Positions 11,894-24,109 of a stretch of 64,000 bases of DNA are shown here, piece by piece. The notes under the pieces were generated by a model. It did not search any database. It was given only the letters and a program-made list of their open reading frames with translations, and was not told where the DNA came from. Positions within the stretch are counted from its first letter, which is position 1; each line of letters begins with the position of its first letter. The DNA is from Phocoena phocoena (Eukaryota > Chordata > Mammalia > Artiodactyla > Phocoenidae): contig NC_089224.1 in the NCBI RefSeq assembly GCF_963924675.1, positions 45,613,158-45,677,157 of the forward strand, read 5' to 3'. The translations under genes and the position numbers were made by a program.

Positions 11894-14020
11894 TAAATTT
11901 TAAAGAACTTACAGAGTGGCTAGTCCATTAGTAGCAAGCAATAATATTCAGTTCTTACTTTTTAATATCACGATTACTATTAACCAGATAAGATCAGGAT
12001 CTTTTGGAATCGTCTAATTCCCTTCCTTTAATTCTAGTTTTCTTAAAGTACCCTTCTCATTGCCTGAATGGATTTATCACCTAGACAGATGCTCAGCAAG
12101 ACTGATCTTGCTGATCCTCCCAGACAGGGTTAGTGTTCTAGCAACTGGGGTTCTGGTTGCCAGTCACTTGTGAGCTGGTGGGTGTGACTTCTTCCTGCTC
12201 TCCTCAAAACTGATCATTCATGGATTAAATGAAAGAAACATGAGGAAGCTGGTCTTGCGAAGCTGAAGGCCGTCAACTGACCCAGGACTTGGTCTTTTCT
12301 GAGCTTCTGGCAGAAGCAACCATGTTCCTGTCTTTCTGTTTTTCACTTTGGCCTCATCCTTCTCCTCTGACGTAGCCTCGTCCCCAACTGTGCTGCACTG
12401 AAGTTAGCTAACTTAGAATCTGGCATTGTGTCAGGGGAAATCACTTCCCTTCTTTCACATTCATGACATTCAGACTCACATTTGTTTTCTTTTTGCCCAC
12501 AAGACAGCTGTCGACTTTTACTTTCTAGGACAGTTGCAGTGATAAACAAAAAATTTTAAGTTTGTAAATGATAGAGACTGGAGCCCCTCCAGTTACCTCC
12601 CTTTATTGTTCTTACCTCATCATGAATTAGAACTAATGCAGGAGCAGCGAGACAAATCTGGTCCAATAAGTCACTAAGTGAATATAAGTTACAAAAACTT
12701 TAAATGAAACATTACACACAAGTAAAGGAAAGAAGGCGATTTCTCTCTGACCTAATCCTGGGCCTCGCTGCCCTGCATTCTCAAAGGGAGACAGAGGCAG
12801 AGGAAGGGAGAAGCCCACTGGCATCAACTGACTGAATGAACAACTGAACCTCACTGGTTTCTGTGACATAAGCTTTAATGAGAGACAACACCATCGCTGA
12901 ATTCTCTGGCCCCAGCTCAGAAACTTTGAGCATCACAAGTGTTGACTAGCTTTAGGAAAAGAGTTGAATAATAAAATTTGTATTTGGCAAAATAAAAATT
13001 ATGTGTCTACTGAGGATAAAATAATTAGAATTGGGTAACTCCTCCACCACCTTAGAGAAAACACACTTTTGCTCTCAGCATCTGAGGGCTGCTGACACTT
13101 CTGATACCTGAGACATGGGTCAGGAGGGGAGGAGGTCACCACTGAGGACTAGGGTCCTTCACACAAACACTCCAGGGGCAAGGCTGAGGGTCCTGGAAGA
13201 TGAATTATTTTCCCAACAAATAAACAAGCCCCTCCACAGATAGGAGATCGTAAAGTCCTCGGGATATGTGAGCCTGCCCTCAGGGTGGGAGTCCAGGTTA
13301 GGAAGGGGACTCTGTCACTCTAGAGGACAGGGTGTGACTAGATGTCATCTCTCCCTTGTGACTGAGGTGCTGCTGGGGAAATACAACTGTCTTGGAATTA
13401 GGATCTCCACACCCATGTTCTCCTGAAAAGAACCAGGATTCCTGGTGGGGGTATTGGCCCAGCCTGTGGAGGACTATAGGTCTCCAGTAAGAAAATGGTG
13501 GAAAGAAAGGACAATATCTATAATAGTCCTCACCTCGTGGTCCCCTGAAGCATGACCACATGGACATGAAGCAACATGTTCTAGAAGGAAAGGAAACATG
13601 GGAGAAGCTCATGGACTCATAATAATCAGCCTCTTCTCTAAATCAAACACTAAACAAAACCCATCTTTTGTTTCAAAGAGCTTATGCCAGAGTGATCTGG
13701 TAAATCCCTAAGCAAATACAGAAACCATAGGGCTGAGAGAGCCTGCCTTCCTATGTAAAGTAAGAGGTAAAAATGGAACCTAAGATCAGGGCAAAAAATT
13801 TGTTCCTGGAACAGAGAAGACCAACATTTATGCATGAAAGAGATATAGAATGTGCGTATTTACAAACCTTCATCTCTTCTGACTTTAAGACGAAAACCTT
13901 TCTCATTTGATTCATAAATATCCATTTGGATGGGCACATCTGAAATTACTGGGAAAATTAAACTTCTTACAAAATTAATAGTTTACAATGATGACATCTT
14001 CATAGACCATACTGAGAAGA
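11894..14020. other. Intergenic 5' flank of IFNW copy 1
   Basis: About 2.1 kb of non-coding DNA with no recognised gene. Compared with unit 2, differences are frequent up to about 13,115. By eye the two copies are then identical from about 13,130 into the IFNW gene. Counterpart 38037-40169. Confidence 0.6.
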
Positions 14021-14023
14021 TAT

Positions 14024-14098
14024 GTGAAAATCAAAAAAAGGAAGTAAAAGTGTATAGAAATGTTTAGAAAATGAAAATTCCTGTGTTCCCTATTTAAT
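14024..14098 (+). promoter_or_regulatory. IFNW copy 1 virus-response region and TATA box
   Basis: GAAA-type IRF half sites fill 14024-14080 (GTGAAAATCAAA, ATAGAAATG, AGAAAATGAAAATTC). A TATTTAAT box follows at 14091-14098, about 95 bp before the ATG. An in-frame ATG at 14097 overlaps the TATA box and so cannot be the translation start. Identical by eye in unit 2 (40173-40247). Confidence 0.8.
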
Positions 14099-14192
14099 GG
14101 CCTTGCTTAGAAAGAATGTCATCAGAGAACCTACCCCCAAGGCTCCCCCAGACGCCCGTCTCAGCCAGGCCAGCAGCAGCCTCATTTGCCCC

Positions 14193-14780
14193 ATGGCCTT
14201 CGTGCTCTCTCTACTGACCGCCCTGGTGATGTTCAGCTATGGCCCTGGTGGATCTCTGGGCTGCGACCTGTCTCAGAACCACGTGTGGATTAGCAAGAAG
14301 AACTTCATGCTTCTGGGCCAGATGCGGAGAATCTCCCCTCGTTTCTGTCTGAAGGACAGAAAAGACTTCGGTTTCCCCCAGGACATGGTGGATGACAGCC
14401 AGCTCCCGAAGGCCCAGGCCACCTCTGTCCTCCACGAGATGCTCCAGCAGACCTTCCGCCTCTTCCACACAGAGCGCTCCCCTGCCGCCTGGGACACCTC
14501 CCTCCTTGACAAACTCCGCACTGGACTCCATCAGCAGCTGGAGGACCTGGACGCCTGCTTGGTGCAGGCGATGGGAGATGAAGAAACTGCCCTGGGAGTG
14601 ACAGGCCCTACACTGGCCGTGAAGAGGTACTTCCAGGGAATCCACCTCTACCTGAAAGAGAAGAAATACAGTGACTGTGCCTGGGAAATTGTCAGAGTGG
14701 AAATCATGAGATCCTTGTCTTCATCGACCAACTTGCAAGAAAGGATAAGAATTATGGATGGAGACCTGGGGTCACCTTGA
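14193..14780 (+). CDS. IFNW: Interferon omega, copy 1
   Basis: Intact single-exon gene of 195 residues, the standard omega/tau length. Residues 1-23 form the signal peptide and the mature chain begins CDLSQNH. Features are [17 protein letters not shown], the family signature at residues 146-164 ([19 protein letters not shown]) and an omega-type C-terminal tail ending GDLGSP, six residues longer than alpha. Mature cysteines are 1, 29, 99 and 139. Residue 109 (mature 86) is Arg here but Cys in copy 2. There is no N-glycosylation sequon; the position glycosylated in human omega reads DTS. The product is a secreted type I interferon acting through IFNAR. Interferon tau is less likely because it is ruminant-specific and the rest of the window is not ruminant-like. 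Confidence 0.95.
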   Translation: MAFVLSLLTALVMFSYGPGGSLGCDLSQNHVWISKKNFMLLGQMRRISPRFCLKDRKDFGFPQDMVDDSQLPKAQATSVLHEMLQQTFRLFHTERSPAAWDTSLLDKLRTGLHQQLEDLDACLVQAMGDEETALGVTGPTLAVKRYFQGIHLYLKEKKYSDCAWEIVRVEIMRSLSSSTNLQERIRIMDGDLGSP

Positions 14781-14975
14781 AATGTTTCTCATTGACTAAG
14801 ATGCCCTATCACCCTTGCACACATGTCTTTAGTCATTTCAGAAGGCTCTTATTTCAATTTTAATCACAGAATTTATTGTATGAATTCAGCTAATACTTTG
14901 TCAGTAGTAATAAGCAAGTATATGTTAAAATTATTCAGCTTCAGGGGCATCAGTCCCTAAGCAATGACTACCCTG

Positions 14976-15129
14976 TTATTTATTTATTCTGTTTATTTGT
15001 TTATTTATTTATTTATGTATTTTATTTCTATATTTTCATATAAATATATTTATACTTACATTGTATTAAAATTTAGAAAATATTCACCTTTCCATTTCAT
15101 TAAATTTGCATGGTTTTTTATTTATTAAA
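14976..15129 (+). promoter_or_regulatory. IFNW copy 1 AU-rich element and ATTAAA signal
   Basis: Overlapping ATTTA pentamers cluster at about 14977-15025, a strong AU-rich instability element. ATTAAA at 15124-15129 is a plausible polyadenylation hexamer. Unit 2 counterpart 41125-41278. Confidence 0.6.
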
Positions 15130-15669
15130 TTCTTATGAGAGAAAACTTCTTGAGTGTTTTAAGTTCTGAAACCTACATTCTTACTTTTTTCTATGTAAAT
15201 TTATTTCAGACTAGTATTTGTCCATTTTGTCCTTTGGAACAGTCCTACCACTTTCATTTCAGGAAATGCTTGTCAAAAGGTGGAATTCCACGGAATTGAG
15301 GGAAGTCCTGGAAATTATGGAGAATGGTTAGTCCTGATGTCAGAGGTGTAACTGATTTATACCACCAGGAAAGAGTGGTCGGTGCAAATACCTGTGGGAA
15401 GGAGTCATGTCCTCGAGGGAAGCTGGTGACATATGCTGTTGACTGGCCAATCCTGGCACCTTCCTCCCACCTTCTCCCTGGTCCTGCTTTACTGAACCAT
15501 TCATCCCTTATACATACCTTTAGACCCTCCAACTCACTGACCAGCCACACAGCTGCTCTGGTTCTGTGCAGGTTTCCAGCTTCAAGGTTTCTGTTAGAGT
15601 GAAAGTCATAGGAAGAGAGCACAAGGGAAAGGAGAGTTCTAGGACTTTCAAAACCTCTGAGAAGGAGCC

Positions 15670-15835
15670 AGGGTTCATGACACTGGATCCCAGCTCTGCT
15701 ATTAATAGCATTGTGACCTTGACAAATAACACAAACAATAAGCTCACTAGTTTCCTCACCTTTAATATGGGGACAATAGTAGTAATTTTTCATAGGATTA
15801 TTCTCAGGATTCAATGAGTAAATATACACAAGAGG
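15670..15835 (+). mobile_element. MIR SINE
   Basis: Reads 'ctggatcccagctctgctatta...tgtgaccttgacaa...ctcactagtttcctcacctttaatatgggga' then 'ggattattctcaggattcaatgag', a recognisable MIR body. Unit 2 copy at about 41819-41984. A 232-codon antisense open frame crosses this repeat. Confidence 0.8.
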
Positions 15836-16075
15836 CACAAAAGTGTGTCTGTCTAAAATAATCAGGACTGTTAGAGTCACAGAGTGGCTACATTCGGGGA
15901 GGAGAAGGAGAGCTGCTCTGAGGTAGCAACTGGAAGACAACATAAGAAACATGCTAGGTCCTGGGCAAAATCTATTACGTTTAACTTGGGTGCTAGTTTC
16001 ACAATGTATTCAGTGTGTGAAATTTCCCTGTGCTGTATGTTGAAGATACTTGCAATTTCTGTGTATTATACTTCT

Positions 16076-16359
16076 TTTTTAAAAAATAAATTCATTTGTT
16101 TATTTACATTTTATTTTTGGCTGCTTTGGGTCTTCGTTGCGGCGAGTGGGGGCTACTCTTCCTTGCCGTGCGCAGGCTTCTCATTGCGGTGGCTTCTCTT
16201 GTCACGAAGCATGGACTCTAGGCACGCAGGCTTCAGTAGTTGTGGCACACAGGCTTAGTTGCTCCGCGGCATGTGGGATCTTCCCGGACCACGGCTTGAA
16301 CTCGTGTCCCCTGCATTGGCAGGCTGATTCTTAACCACTCTACCAGCAGGGAAGTCCTT
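16076..16359 (-). mobile_element. Long CHR-type SINE with target-site duplication
   Basis: Reverse orientation, from a T- and A-rich end through 'ggctgctttgggtcttcgttgcggcgagtgggggc' to 'taccagcagggaagtcc'. TGTGTATTATACTTCT occurs on both sides (16060-16075 and 16360-16375), a clear target-site duplication. Confidence 0.9.
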
Positions 16360-16375
16360 GTGTATTATACTTCTG

Positions 16376-18917
16376 AAAGATTTTCTGGGAATTAGTAAAA
16401 ATTCTTTGACAAAGAAGGATCAGTAGAAAATACTTGGATCTCCTTTAAAAATGAATAATATGGAAATAACAGAGACCTCAAATAATGTAAAAAGTCACAA
16501 ACATTTTTCATTAATAATATTTGTTGCTTCTTTAGTATGAGAAAGGCACAAAATAGCTTCTGAACTCTTTCACTTTTGGGGCTTTCAGCAGCAACACAGA
16601 ATCAGGAAGAAAAAAGCAGGAGCTATGAAAGGTAAGGTTCTGCTCTCTAATCCTGGGGTCTCCCGGGTTTGATCTTAGTTCTCTTCTCCATACAGTCCCA
16701 GGTCTATAATTACTGGCAATGTCACCTCCTAGAGCCTGTACTCTCAGAAAATAATGGCCCCCCCAGAGGAGAGACTCAGAGCTACAAAGCAAAGAAGTCA
16801 GGACCTGGGACACTTCTAACCCACGCTCTGCTCGTCCATGTGAAAGCTGGGCCATGGCACTTACCCATCAAGTGACAGTGTGAGACGTGGTGGAACAATG
16901 ACTGTTTTGGTGGCAAAAGTTTGGGTAATGACTCAGACAACTTAACCTCCCTAAGTTTCATAGTCTGTGTCTGGGAGAGTCCCAGGATTGTTGTGATGAT
17001 TGCCTGGGGCAATGTGTGTGAAAGAGCTTTGAAATGACACCGCTCTACACACATGGACCTTACGATTAGTGGCATTGAACCTCTGACCTCGAATTCTAGT
17101 TCCTGGGCATTAATCTTGAAAGAATCTCTTCCCAGTAGAACAGTCTACTCAGCATGTGCCACTCTCTCTTTGCTTCCACTCTCGCTAGACACACCCAGGC
17201 TCCTATTTTTGGATTGCAGAGCTCACCTGAAAGGCACTCATGTGACACCAGCCCCACCCTCTCTTCAGAAAGGTGATTCATATCTTCTGTCATCTCAGGC
17301 ATCCCTCTTGCTAGCTGGCCCTGTGGAATTCCAGGGTCCTAGTTCAGCAAGAGGTTGACACGAGGGAGTCCCTTTGGGAACAGAATATGGAAGGAAGCCT
17401 TGGGGTAAGGCATCTTCTGAAAACAAAATGGTCTCTCTCAAAAACAGCAAAGTTCATTCTTCACAAGTAAATTGTTTCTTCTAAAAAAGAGTGTTTTCTT
17501 TAGTCTCTGCTGCATTTGGGGGAAGGAAGCAGTAGTCCAGGAACTGGGTTTAGAGAAAAGAAGGGGTTCTCCAGTTCTGATTGAGAGCTGACTTTGAGTG
17601 TTTGAGGCAGAGGAAGGTTAGGGAGGGAGTCTGACAGTGGCCTTGCACACCCTCTACCATCTCAGCCGCCTTCATTTGTGTCATGATGAATACAGCCCTT
17701 CACAAAGCAAATACAAAAGCATAGGAACTTGACAAATGCTGAGGGGCTTTAAAAATTGAGAAAATCCATTAAAGAACGAGTCTCAGGAACTGGACTTCCC
17801 AGTCCTTCCCCTTCTCCATCATGATACTGATCTGTAAACAGCCGTGGGTTGGAATGTTTGGCGTTACACAGGCACATAGATTCCCAAATGTCCCAATTAG
17901 CCTCTAGGAACAGAGACAAGAAATTTCACATATTCCCCAAAACAGCACTGGAATTTGGCATTCCTGAGGTCTCAAGTTCAGAAGGAAATGGAACAAACCA
18001 GAGGACCCCAAATATTTTGATGGAGAATAACTTTCATCTAACTCCAAGGCCTTCTTGCGTCCTGATGAAGGCTGGGCAAAGCAGCTCAGCTCCTTTTAGC
18101 CTTAATGAAAGTGTACAGCTGAGGACTTTTCGCCTTTCCTTTCTCATGGGACAGGCTCTGGAGCAGCAGGGATGCAGAACTCCTGGCCATGTTTGTGGTT
18201 GAGCAAGCAGGGACAAGAGGAGCCCAAAGGGGAGGCAGAGCGGTATAGGGTCTTAGCAAAGCTGGGAGTGGAACAGCATAGTCTCATCAGGCTTAGGAAA
18301 GAGATCTCCATCTACATCAGGTCCCGTAGCACTCAGCTCACTCTCCAGCTACACTTCTTATTCCCACCCAGTAACCTGCACACCGTTAGGGACATCATTG
18401 GTCCTCAGAGTTGTTAATAAAAGTGATAAGTGTAATAAGCTTAACATAGTTGTGTCAGTAAAACTGTGTGAAAATGACAGTCTTGCTGCATCTTCTCTTG
18501 TGGGTTACTCTTGTCTTCTCAGGCGACCAGTAAATTTGTTAGCTCGGCATCTCCTTAGTCTTCCTTCGGCTTCATGCATGATTTCGGGCAATCGTTTTCT
18601 TTTTCCTATAGTACAGTTTTCTCAGCTTTAGAATAGGGATAATGAGACTACTATATTCCATTCAACATACCATCGAATGTTATATGCTCTATATCATGAG
18701 AACATAACAAGTCATAAAGTTATCTTAAGTGAGCAGATTATTTTAAGCACCAGGGACATATTAAACATAGCAATGATAGTTGTTATTGTGACAGGTATGC
18801 ACAAAGGAGTAAAAGCCATTATTTCATGTCCACTCAAAAGATACATAATGTTTTAAGATATTTTTGATGTGGACCATTTTTAAAGTCTTTATTGAATTTG
18901 TTACAATATTGCTCCTG
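16376..18917. other. Intergenic with MIR fragments
   Basis: Non-coding. Probable MIR fragments lie at about 16905-17040 ('taacctccctaagtttcatagtctgtgtctggg') and 18570-18670 ('ttctcagctttagaatagggataatgaga'). No gene is recognised. Counterpart 42525-45066, with 26149 offset throughout. Confidence 0.55.
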
Positions 18918-19045
18918 TTTTTTTTTATGTTTTGGCTTTTTGGCCCTGAGGCATGTGGGATCTTAGCTCCCCAAGGAGGCATCGAATTCACACCCCCTGC
19001 AGTGGAAGGAGAAGTCTTAACCACTGGACCGCCAGGGAAGTCCCC
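18918..19045 (-). mobile_element. CHR-type SINE, short form
   Basis: Reverse orientation: 'ttttggctttttggccctgaggcatgtgggatcttagctcccc' to 'ccactggaccgccagggaagtcccc'. Unit 2 copy at 45067-45194. Confidence 0.85.
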
Positions 19046-19689
19046 AAAAGATATTGATATAATGCCATATTTGTGCCTTACTGACCTCACAATTTTGTTA
19101 TGCAAAAATTCTACCTCTGTGAATTAAAATAGGATCATCTTTTTAAGTATTGTGCAAAGCATACAAACACATTTTAAAATTCTACTAGCAAATGCAATAT
19201 TCCACAGATGTACCAAACACTAGATTACAAATACCTATGGATCTCTAGTGGGCATCAAAACATAATGCAGTCAGTGCATTGGCACAGAAGATATTTACCA
19301 ATATTAAGTAGAAAGTAATATATTAAGTTTAAATTTACACCATGCTGAAATTAAAAGCATTTTGATGCAGATTACAAATTTTTATGCAACTTATCCATAT
19401 AAAATGACATTTTGAAGTAGTGAATAAAACTCTCCAATGAAAACCACTGATTATATATACAAAGCTGAATGCTTAATCTATGAAGCCTTAAGGGTCTTCT
19501 AAGACCCTTGCTTAAAACAAATGAGAGGAAAAAAATATCTTGAAAATTGAGATTAATTTCTTAAGATACTTACTAGGTCATAAGATATTGCCAATAAGCT
19601 ACATCTTACTGAGGTTAGAGATCAACGTGAAGCAGCCTTGGCTGACATGTCCGAAGCATCAGATACTTGTTATTATACCCGCCATTTGA

Positions 19690-20265
19690 AAGTCTGACGC
19701 TCATCTGGTCTCCGTGTCACCACCATCCTCTGCTTTTCTGCCCCTCCTTCTCTCCTTCCTTTGTTGACTCCACACTCTCATCTTAGGGAATTGGTGTTCC
19801 TCAAAGATCTATGCTAGTCCCGCACTTCATCCTCTCTGCACATATAGTCTCAACCTCCCAAATAGTTCCAAACGTCCTCTCTATGACTGTTGACTTCCAT
19901 ATGCATGTCTCTACCCAGGGTCACATCTCCAAACAAATGTCATTAGCTCCAAACCCTCATATTTACCTGCTACCCTAGATGATCTCCATACATGGCCAAA
20001 CTTGACCATCATGCAATTACCTGGCAAACGCCTGCAGGCCCCTGGGATGCCAGCTTACCAACTGCTCTTGCAGAAGCTTTCCCTGATCCATGCAAGCCCA
20101 CATACTCCCAAGAACCTGTACTTTCCCTGTCACAGCATTAGCATTCCTTTCGTTGAACACCTAGTTACCCATATCCCCACCAGACTGCAAGCTCTGTGAC
20201 AGCGGGCAATGTGTCTACTATTTTCATTGCACCTGGCACCCACCACAGTGCCAACAATAAAAGGG
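19690..20265 (-). mobile_element. L2 3' end fragment
   Basis: Pattern typical of reverse-oriented L2 ends: 'ccccaccagactgcaagctctgtgacagcgggcaatgtgtctac...cacctggcacccaccacagtgcc', preceded by the C/T-rich section from about 19690. Unit 2 copy at about 45839-46414. Confidence 0.6.
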
Positions 20266-21094
20266 ATAGTCACACTTCTTTGTTGAAGTTTAAATTCCAT
20301 GACTCTATAATATATTTCACAGTTGATTGATCATGCAACTGCTGAAATGGAATCAGCAACCATTAGACATACTTTCTCCAAGAAAGAACAAGTAAAAGAG
20401 AATAGCTCCAGCTGCTATAACCTGTCATAATGCCTTGTGCATCTCCTTCATAACCTAAAAAGGGTTTCAAGCTAATTTTTTACTCTTTAAGGCCTGTCTT
20501 CTCTGACAGAGTGCTCCATTAAGAAAGTAATATCTTTGTCTTATCTACCAATATATTAAAAAACACAAGTAAAATCCTGAAAGCAGAGATACTTCAAAAT
20601 ATTTTAAGAACCAATGAAATGAATAAAACGATTTACGTTCCTTTTGGATTTTAGGCAGATTAAAGGTTTAAGGACACTCTGATTTTCTTGAAGAGTATGA
20701 ATTAAACCTAACACTTAAAATATACCTTTTGCACCCCCAAAGCAAAGGAAAACAAGACACAAAGCTGACCATATCATAATATGAAGAATAAATGTGGAAA
20801 ATATAAAAATCATCATAGAGAAATACATTCTAATTATTACAAATTAAAAATAAATTTTCTCCCCATTCAAAAGTATTGTTTCCACTTACGGTTGAAAAAC
20901 AATGTGCTGAGATGACTCGATGCATTTACAACTGAATCAGAAGAAAAGTCATTGAACTGAGTGAATATTGATGCGCTAGAGGCCACCTCTAAGCAGAGAA
21001 GACTCCATTGTAGAAGATTGGGTCCAGGTCTCCTTTTCCCACTCCTGGGTTCTCTGAGGTTGAACATACAGGGAAAGCACACTCTGATTTTCAC
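20266..21094. other. Intergenic, nothing recognised
   Basis: AT-rich and non-coding. A 15-bp length difference against unit 2 lies near 20325-20350, changing the offset from 26149 to 26134. Counterpart 46415-47228. Confidence 0.55.
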
Positions 21095-21662
21095 GCCTTA
21101 ACTTCCACTCTCATATTGTCCTGGGCACAGCGGCTGTGGACTTTCTTTTCAGATCGAGCCTGGTCCTTTGGAAGTTCTTCAAAGTCAGGCTGGAGTCCTC
21201 ATTGCCCAGCAGGGTCTTTTCCTCTCCATCTCCTGCACCAAACTAGTCTCCAGATCTGCCCACTGTTGATCAAGCCCACTGAGGAATTTCAGCTGTTTGT
21301 GCTGAAGACGATGGAGAAGTGCTGTATCGTCTCATGGAGAATGAGGCGGCCTGAGCGTTTTGGAACTGGCTGTCAGCCAGCTGGTGCTGATGGAACCTGA
21401 AAACCTTCTTGTCCTTCAGGCAGGAAAACAAAGAAGATTCTCCCTGTTAGGGGCAGGACTGTGAGGGTCTCCTGCTTTGGCAGGCTGTGGTTCTGGGCCA
21501 GGTGACAGCTAAGGGTGCACACAGAGCTGGAGAACATCATCCTGGGTGTCCTCAGTGAGGAGGGTGGCAGGCCCCGGCGAGCCTGGTGATGCAGGTGTCT
21601 GGCTGTGGGAGCCTGTATCCAGCTGCTCTGAGTACCTGCCTGCAAATGAGATTCTTAAATAA
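21095..21662 (-). pseudogene. Type I interferon pseudogene (omega/alpha-like), inverted, copy 1
   Basis: On the minus strand, interferon homology can be followed from signal peptide to C-terminus but in changing frames. Pieces seen in order are LSCHLAQNHSLPKQETLT, a frameshift, then CLKDKKVFRF and LADSQFQNAQAA, another shift with VLHETIQHF, a gap where the TLLDK region should be, LETSLVQEM, LTLKNFQRTRL and finally CAQDNMRVEVK. The signal peptide is degraded too. A TATTTAAG box remains at 21654-21661 (complement), at the family's usual distance, so this is a decayed duplicated gene and not a retrocopy. It opposes all other interferons here. The omega-like CHLAQNH start suggests the omega side of the family, but the subtype is uncertain. 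It cannot encode a working interferon. Confidence 0.88.
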
Positions 21663-23586
21663 GCCATTTATGGGCAACATGGAATGTCACAACTTCAATT
21701 CTTTTATTACACTGGACATTAAACACGCTCCTGGAACATGAAAGAGTATCGGTCCAATAGGATGTATTCATCTAAATGAGACCCAAGGTTGAAATAAAAA
21801 CCTGAGTCTCAATATATCTCTTTTTCAGTTCTAATACGAATACTTAGAGGTTTGACCCTGTACTCTATTTTGCCACTTCTTAAATTGCACCAAAATACAA
21901 CTAGCCTCACCTCTCTGCATTCTCCTCTAAAGGGACTCATACATTAGATTTAAATTCTTCCACATTTCTTTACAGGACCATAGCTCACAGTTTCTGACAG
22001 TTTACAGATAATGGTGACATAAAAATGAACAGCAAGGGTGAATCCATGCAGTTCTCTTCATTCTGTCACCAGAAATGTTTTGACTGCATATATATGTGAC
22101 AATGCGCTTGGCAATGTGGATTCCAGGAAAGTGAGGCAGGGGTGGTGACCGCCCTCCAGGGAGCAGGGAGGACAGACTTTAGAGGCAGGATTAGGATGAG
22201 GGAAGCACCACGTGCTCAGTGCAGCTGAGGGCCAGTGCTCAGAGCTGATGAAGAGGAGGGGCTGGGAGCAGCAGAAGGCTCCACTCTGACAAAAATCTGG
22301 GGCTCCTCAATTTAAATGACATCAGATTTTCATTTCCTCTTTTAAGAAATGGAGACACCTTTAGTTGTGGTCACACAAGACATTGCCTAGATCAAATAAA
22401 ATAAAGTTTGCAAAGTACAGGCTGAGAATTTGAACAGAGTGAATGATAGCAGCCCTTTGTATTAATATAACAAATGGTAACCTGTATAGTCCACCCTCAG
22501 CCCAGCCAAGAGAAGCTCTGACTACAGGTTCCTTAACACTCAGGGGTCTGCATGTTGAGGCCCCCAAATGCAAACTCTAGGAGAGGGATTGCCTGTAGGC
22601 CTGCGAAGGAGTAGAGACCTAGTCTCCACCCTTAGAGCAGTGCCCCGTACATTAAGGAGAGAAATCCTACGGCAGCTGAAGCTCTTTGCAGCATCTAAGA
22701 AAGTGTTTTGACCTCCTCCCCACAAGAAAAAAAAAAAAAAGGCTACTCTGTGACTAGTATGAATGAGATAAATAGTCCTTTTCCTCACCTTATTTTGTTT
22801 CACACCACCTCTGGTGTTAATTTTTAAGACACAGATTAAATTATACCTTAAAAACAAACACATAACCTCAGAGAAAACGATCAGATTTGTGGTTACCATA
22901 GCCAAGGGGGTGTGAGTTGAGAAAATCAGATGAAGGCAATGAAAAGCGTTTTTTCTTCCTATAAAAAAAGACATTAAAATAATGTTGTAGAGACCAGGAA
23001 AATGGTAAGAAATATATATATGGGGGAGAGATGATGAGAATTAAAGCATTCCTAGATTTTCAGCCATGGAACAGCACAATACTCTAATTCAAAAGCTATT
23101 TCCCGGGTTAGCATTAGGGCAACGTTAAGCTAGTACTTCTCTAAAGCACGAATGGTAAGAAGGCACCAAATCTAAGTCATCGAGATAAAGGATGTTTTCA
23201 TGCAATATTTATAATGAAAATTAATACCAAAATATGCACGAGGAACAAAATATAAAACTTTTAAGTAAAGAAATGAAGTTGACCTCCATTTGCATGGCCC
23301 TGACAGTCTTACAAAGTAAGCCTTCAGGACGTAAATGAAATCTGCTTGTACACACCAACTCTTCTTTGTAAACTTATAGTCAAGGTGAGGTCCTGGGAAA
23401 GACATTTCAGGAACATGAGTTAAAAATCAGTTCAGATAATCACGGGGTCATTAGAAATTGTCAAATATGGTAATTCCCTCAATTAAAACCAAGTGAAAAA
23501 GTAATCTTGAAAATATTAATGAGTTGCCTTCCATTAAAGATAGAAAAGTAAAACTATATTAAATACTTGGGGCTTCCCAATACTTG
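21663..23586. other. Intergenic, nothing recognised
   Basis: Non-coding. An A run lies at about 22726-22740, whose length differs in unit 2. No gene is recognised; the longest open frame (144 codons, 22540-22974, minus) crosses that A run and is broken in unit 2. Counterpart 47788-49711. Confidence 0.55.
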
Positions 23587-23810
23587 GGGCTTCCCTGGTG
23601 GCGCAGTGGTTAAGAATCCGCCTGCCGACTCAGGGGACTCGGGTTTGAGCCCTGGTCTAGGAAGATCCCACATGCTGTGGGGCAACTAAGTCCATGTGCT
23701 GCTACTACTGAGCCTGTGCTCCTCAACAAGAGAAGCCACCACAATGAGAAGCCTGCGCACCGCAATGAAGACTGAACCCAGCCTAAGATAAATAAACAAA
23801 TAATTATATT
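23587..23810 (+). mobile_element. CHR-type SINE
   Basis: Starts 'ggggcttccctggtggcgcagtggttaagaatccgcctgcc' and ends 'cagcctaagataaataaacaaataa'. The first 17 bases, with the A/T stretch before them, are duplicated directly upstream (about 23563-23579). Confidence 0.88.
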
Positions 23811-24090
23811 AAATACTTACTTTAGTATAAAGACAATATAGTTTAAATAAAGTTTAATAAAATGCTATATTTTAATATGAAAATACATTTTAATATTCTA
23901 TGCTTAATATTGAAAATATTTTAACATAAATTTATAAAAATATGAAACATTTAAAATATTTAATTTAAATATGATATGAATTAAGTTAAATATAAAATTA
24001 ATTTTAAAATGTAAAAAATAAAAGGCTGTGAGTTTTTTTAATATTCCTACTTTTCAGATATTCAATACTTTCTCCCTCACTTTAACGCTG
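23811..24090. other. Extremely AT-rich spacer
   Basis: Dense TTAAAT/ATATTT words at 23811-24040 and no gene. The sequence then changes abruptly to the CpG-rich block that begins about 24110. Confidence 0.6.
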
Positions 24091-24109
24091 TATCCTTGAA
24101 AAACACCAT

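Noticed and set aside
14097..14192. N-terminal extension of omega to 227 residues
   Set aside because: Its ATG overlaps the TATTTAAT box, so it is upstream of the transcript; the ATG at 14193 gives the normal 195 residues and a proper signal peptide.
14193..14780. Interferon tau instead of omega
   Set aside because: Length and tail fit both, but tau is known only from ruminants and the repeats here are not ruminant-typical; the promoter also looks like an IRF-type virus-response promoter.
15254..15952. 232-codon open frame on the minus strand, the longest in the window
   Set aside because: It runs antisense through a MIR repeat, has no recognisable domain, and is broken by a stop in unit 2, which is only about 1% diverged.
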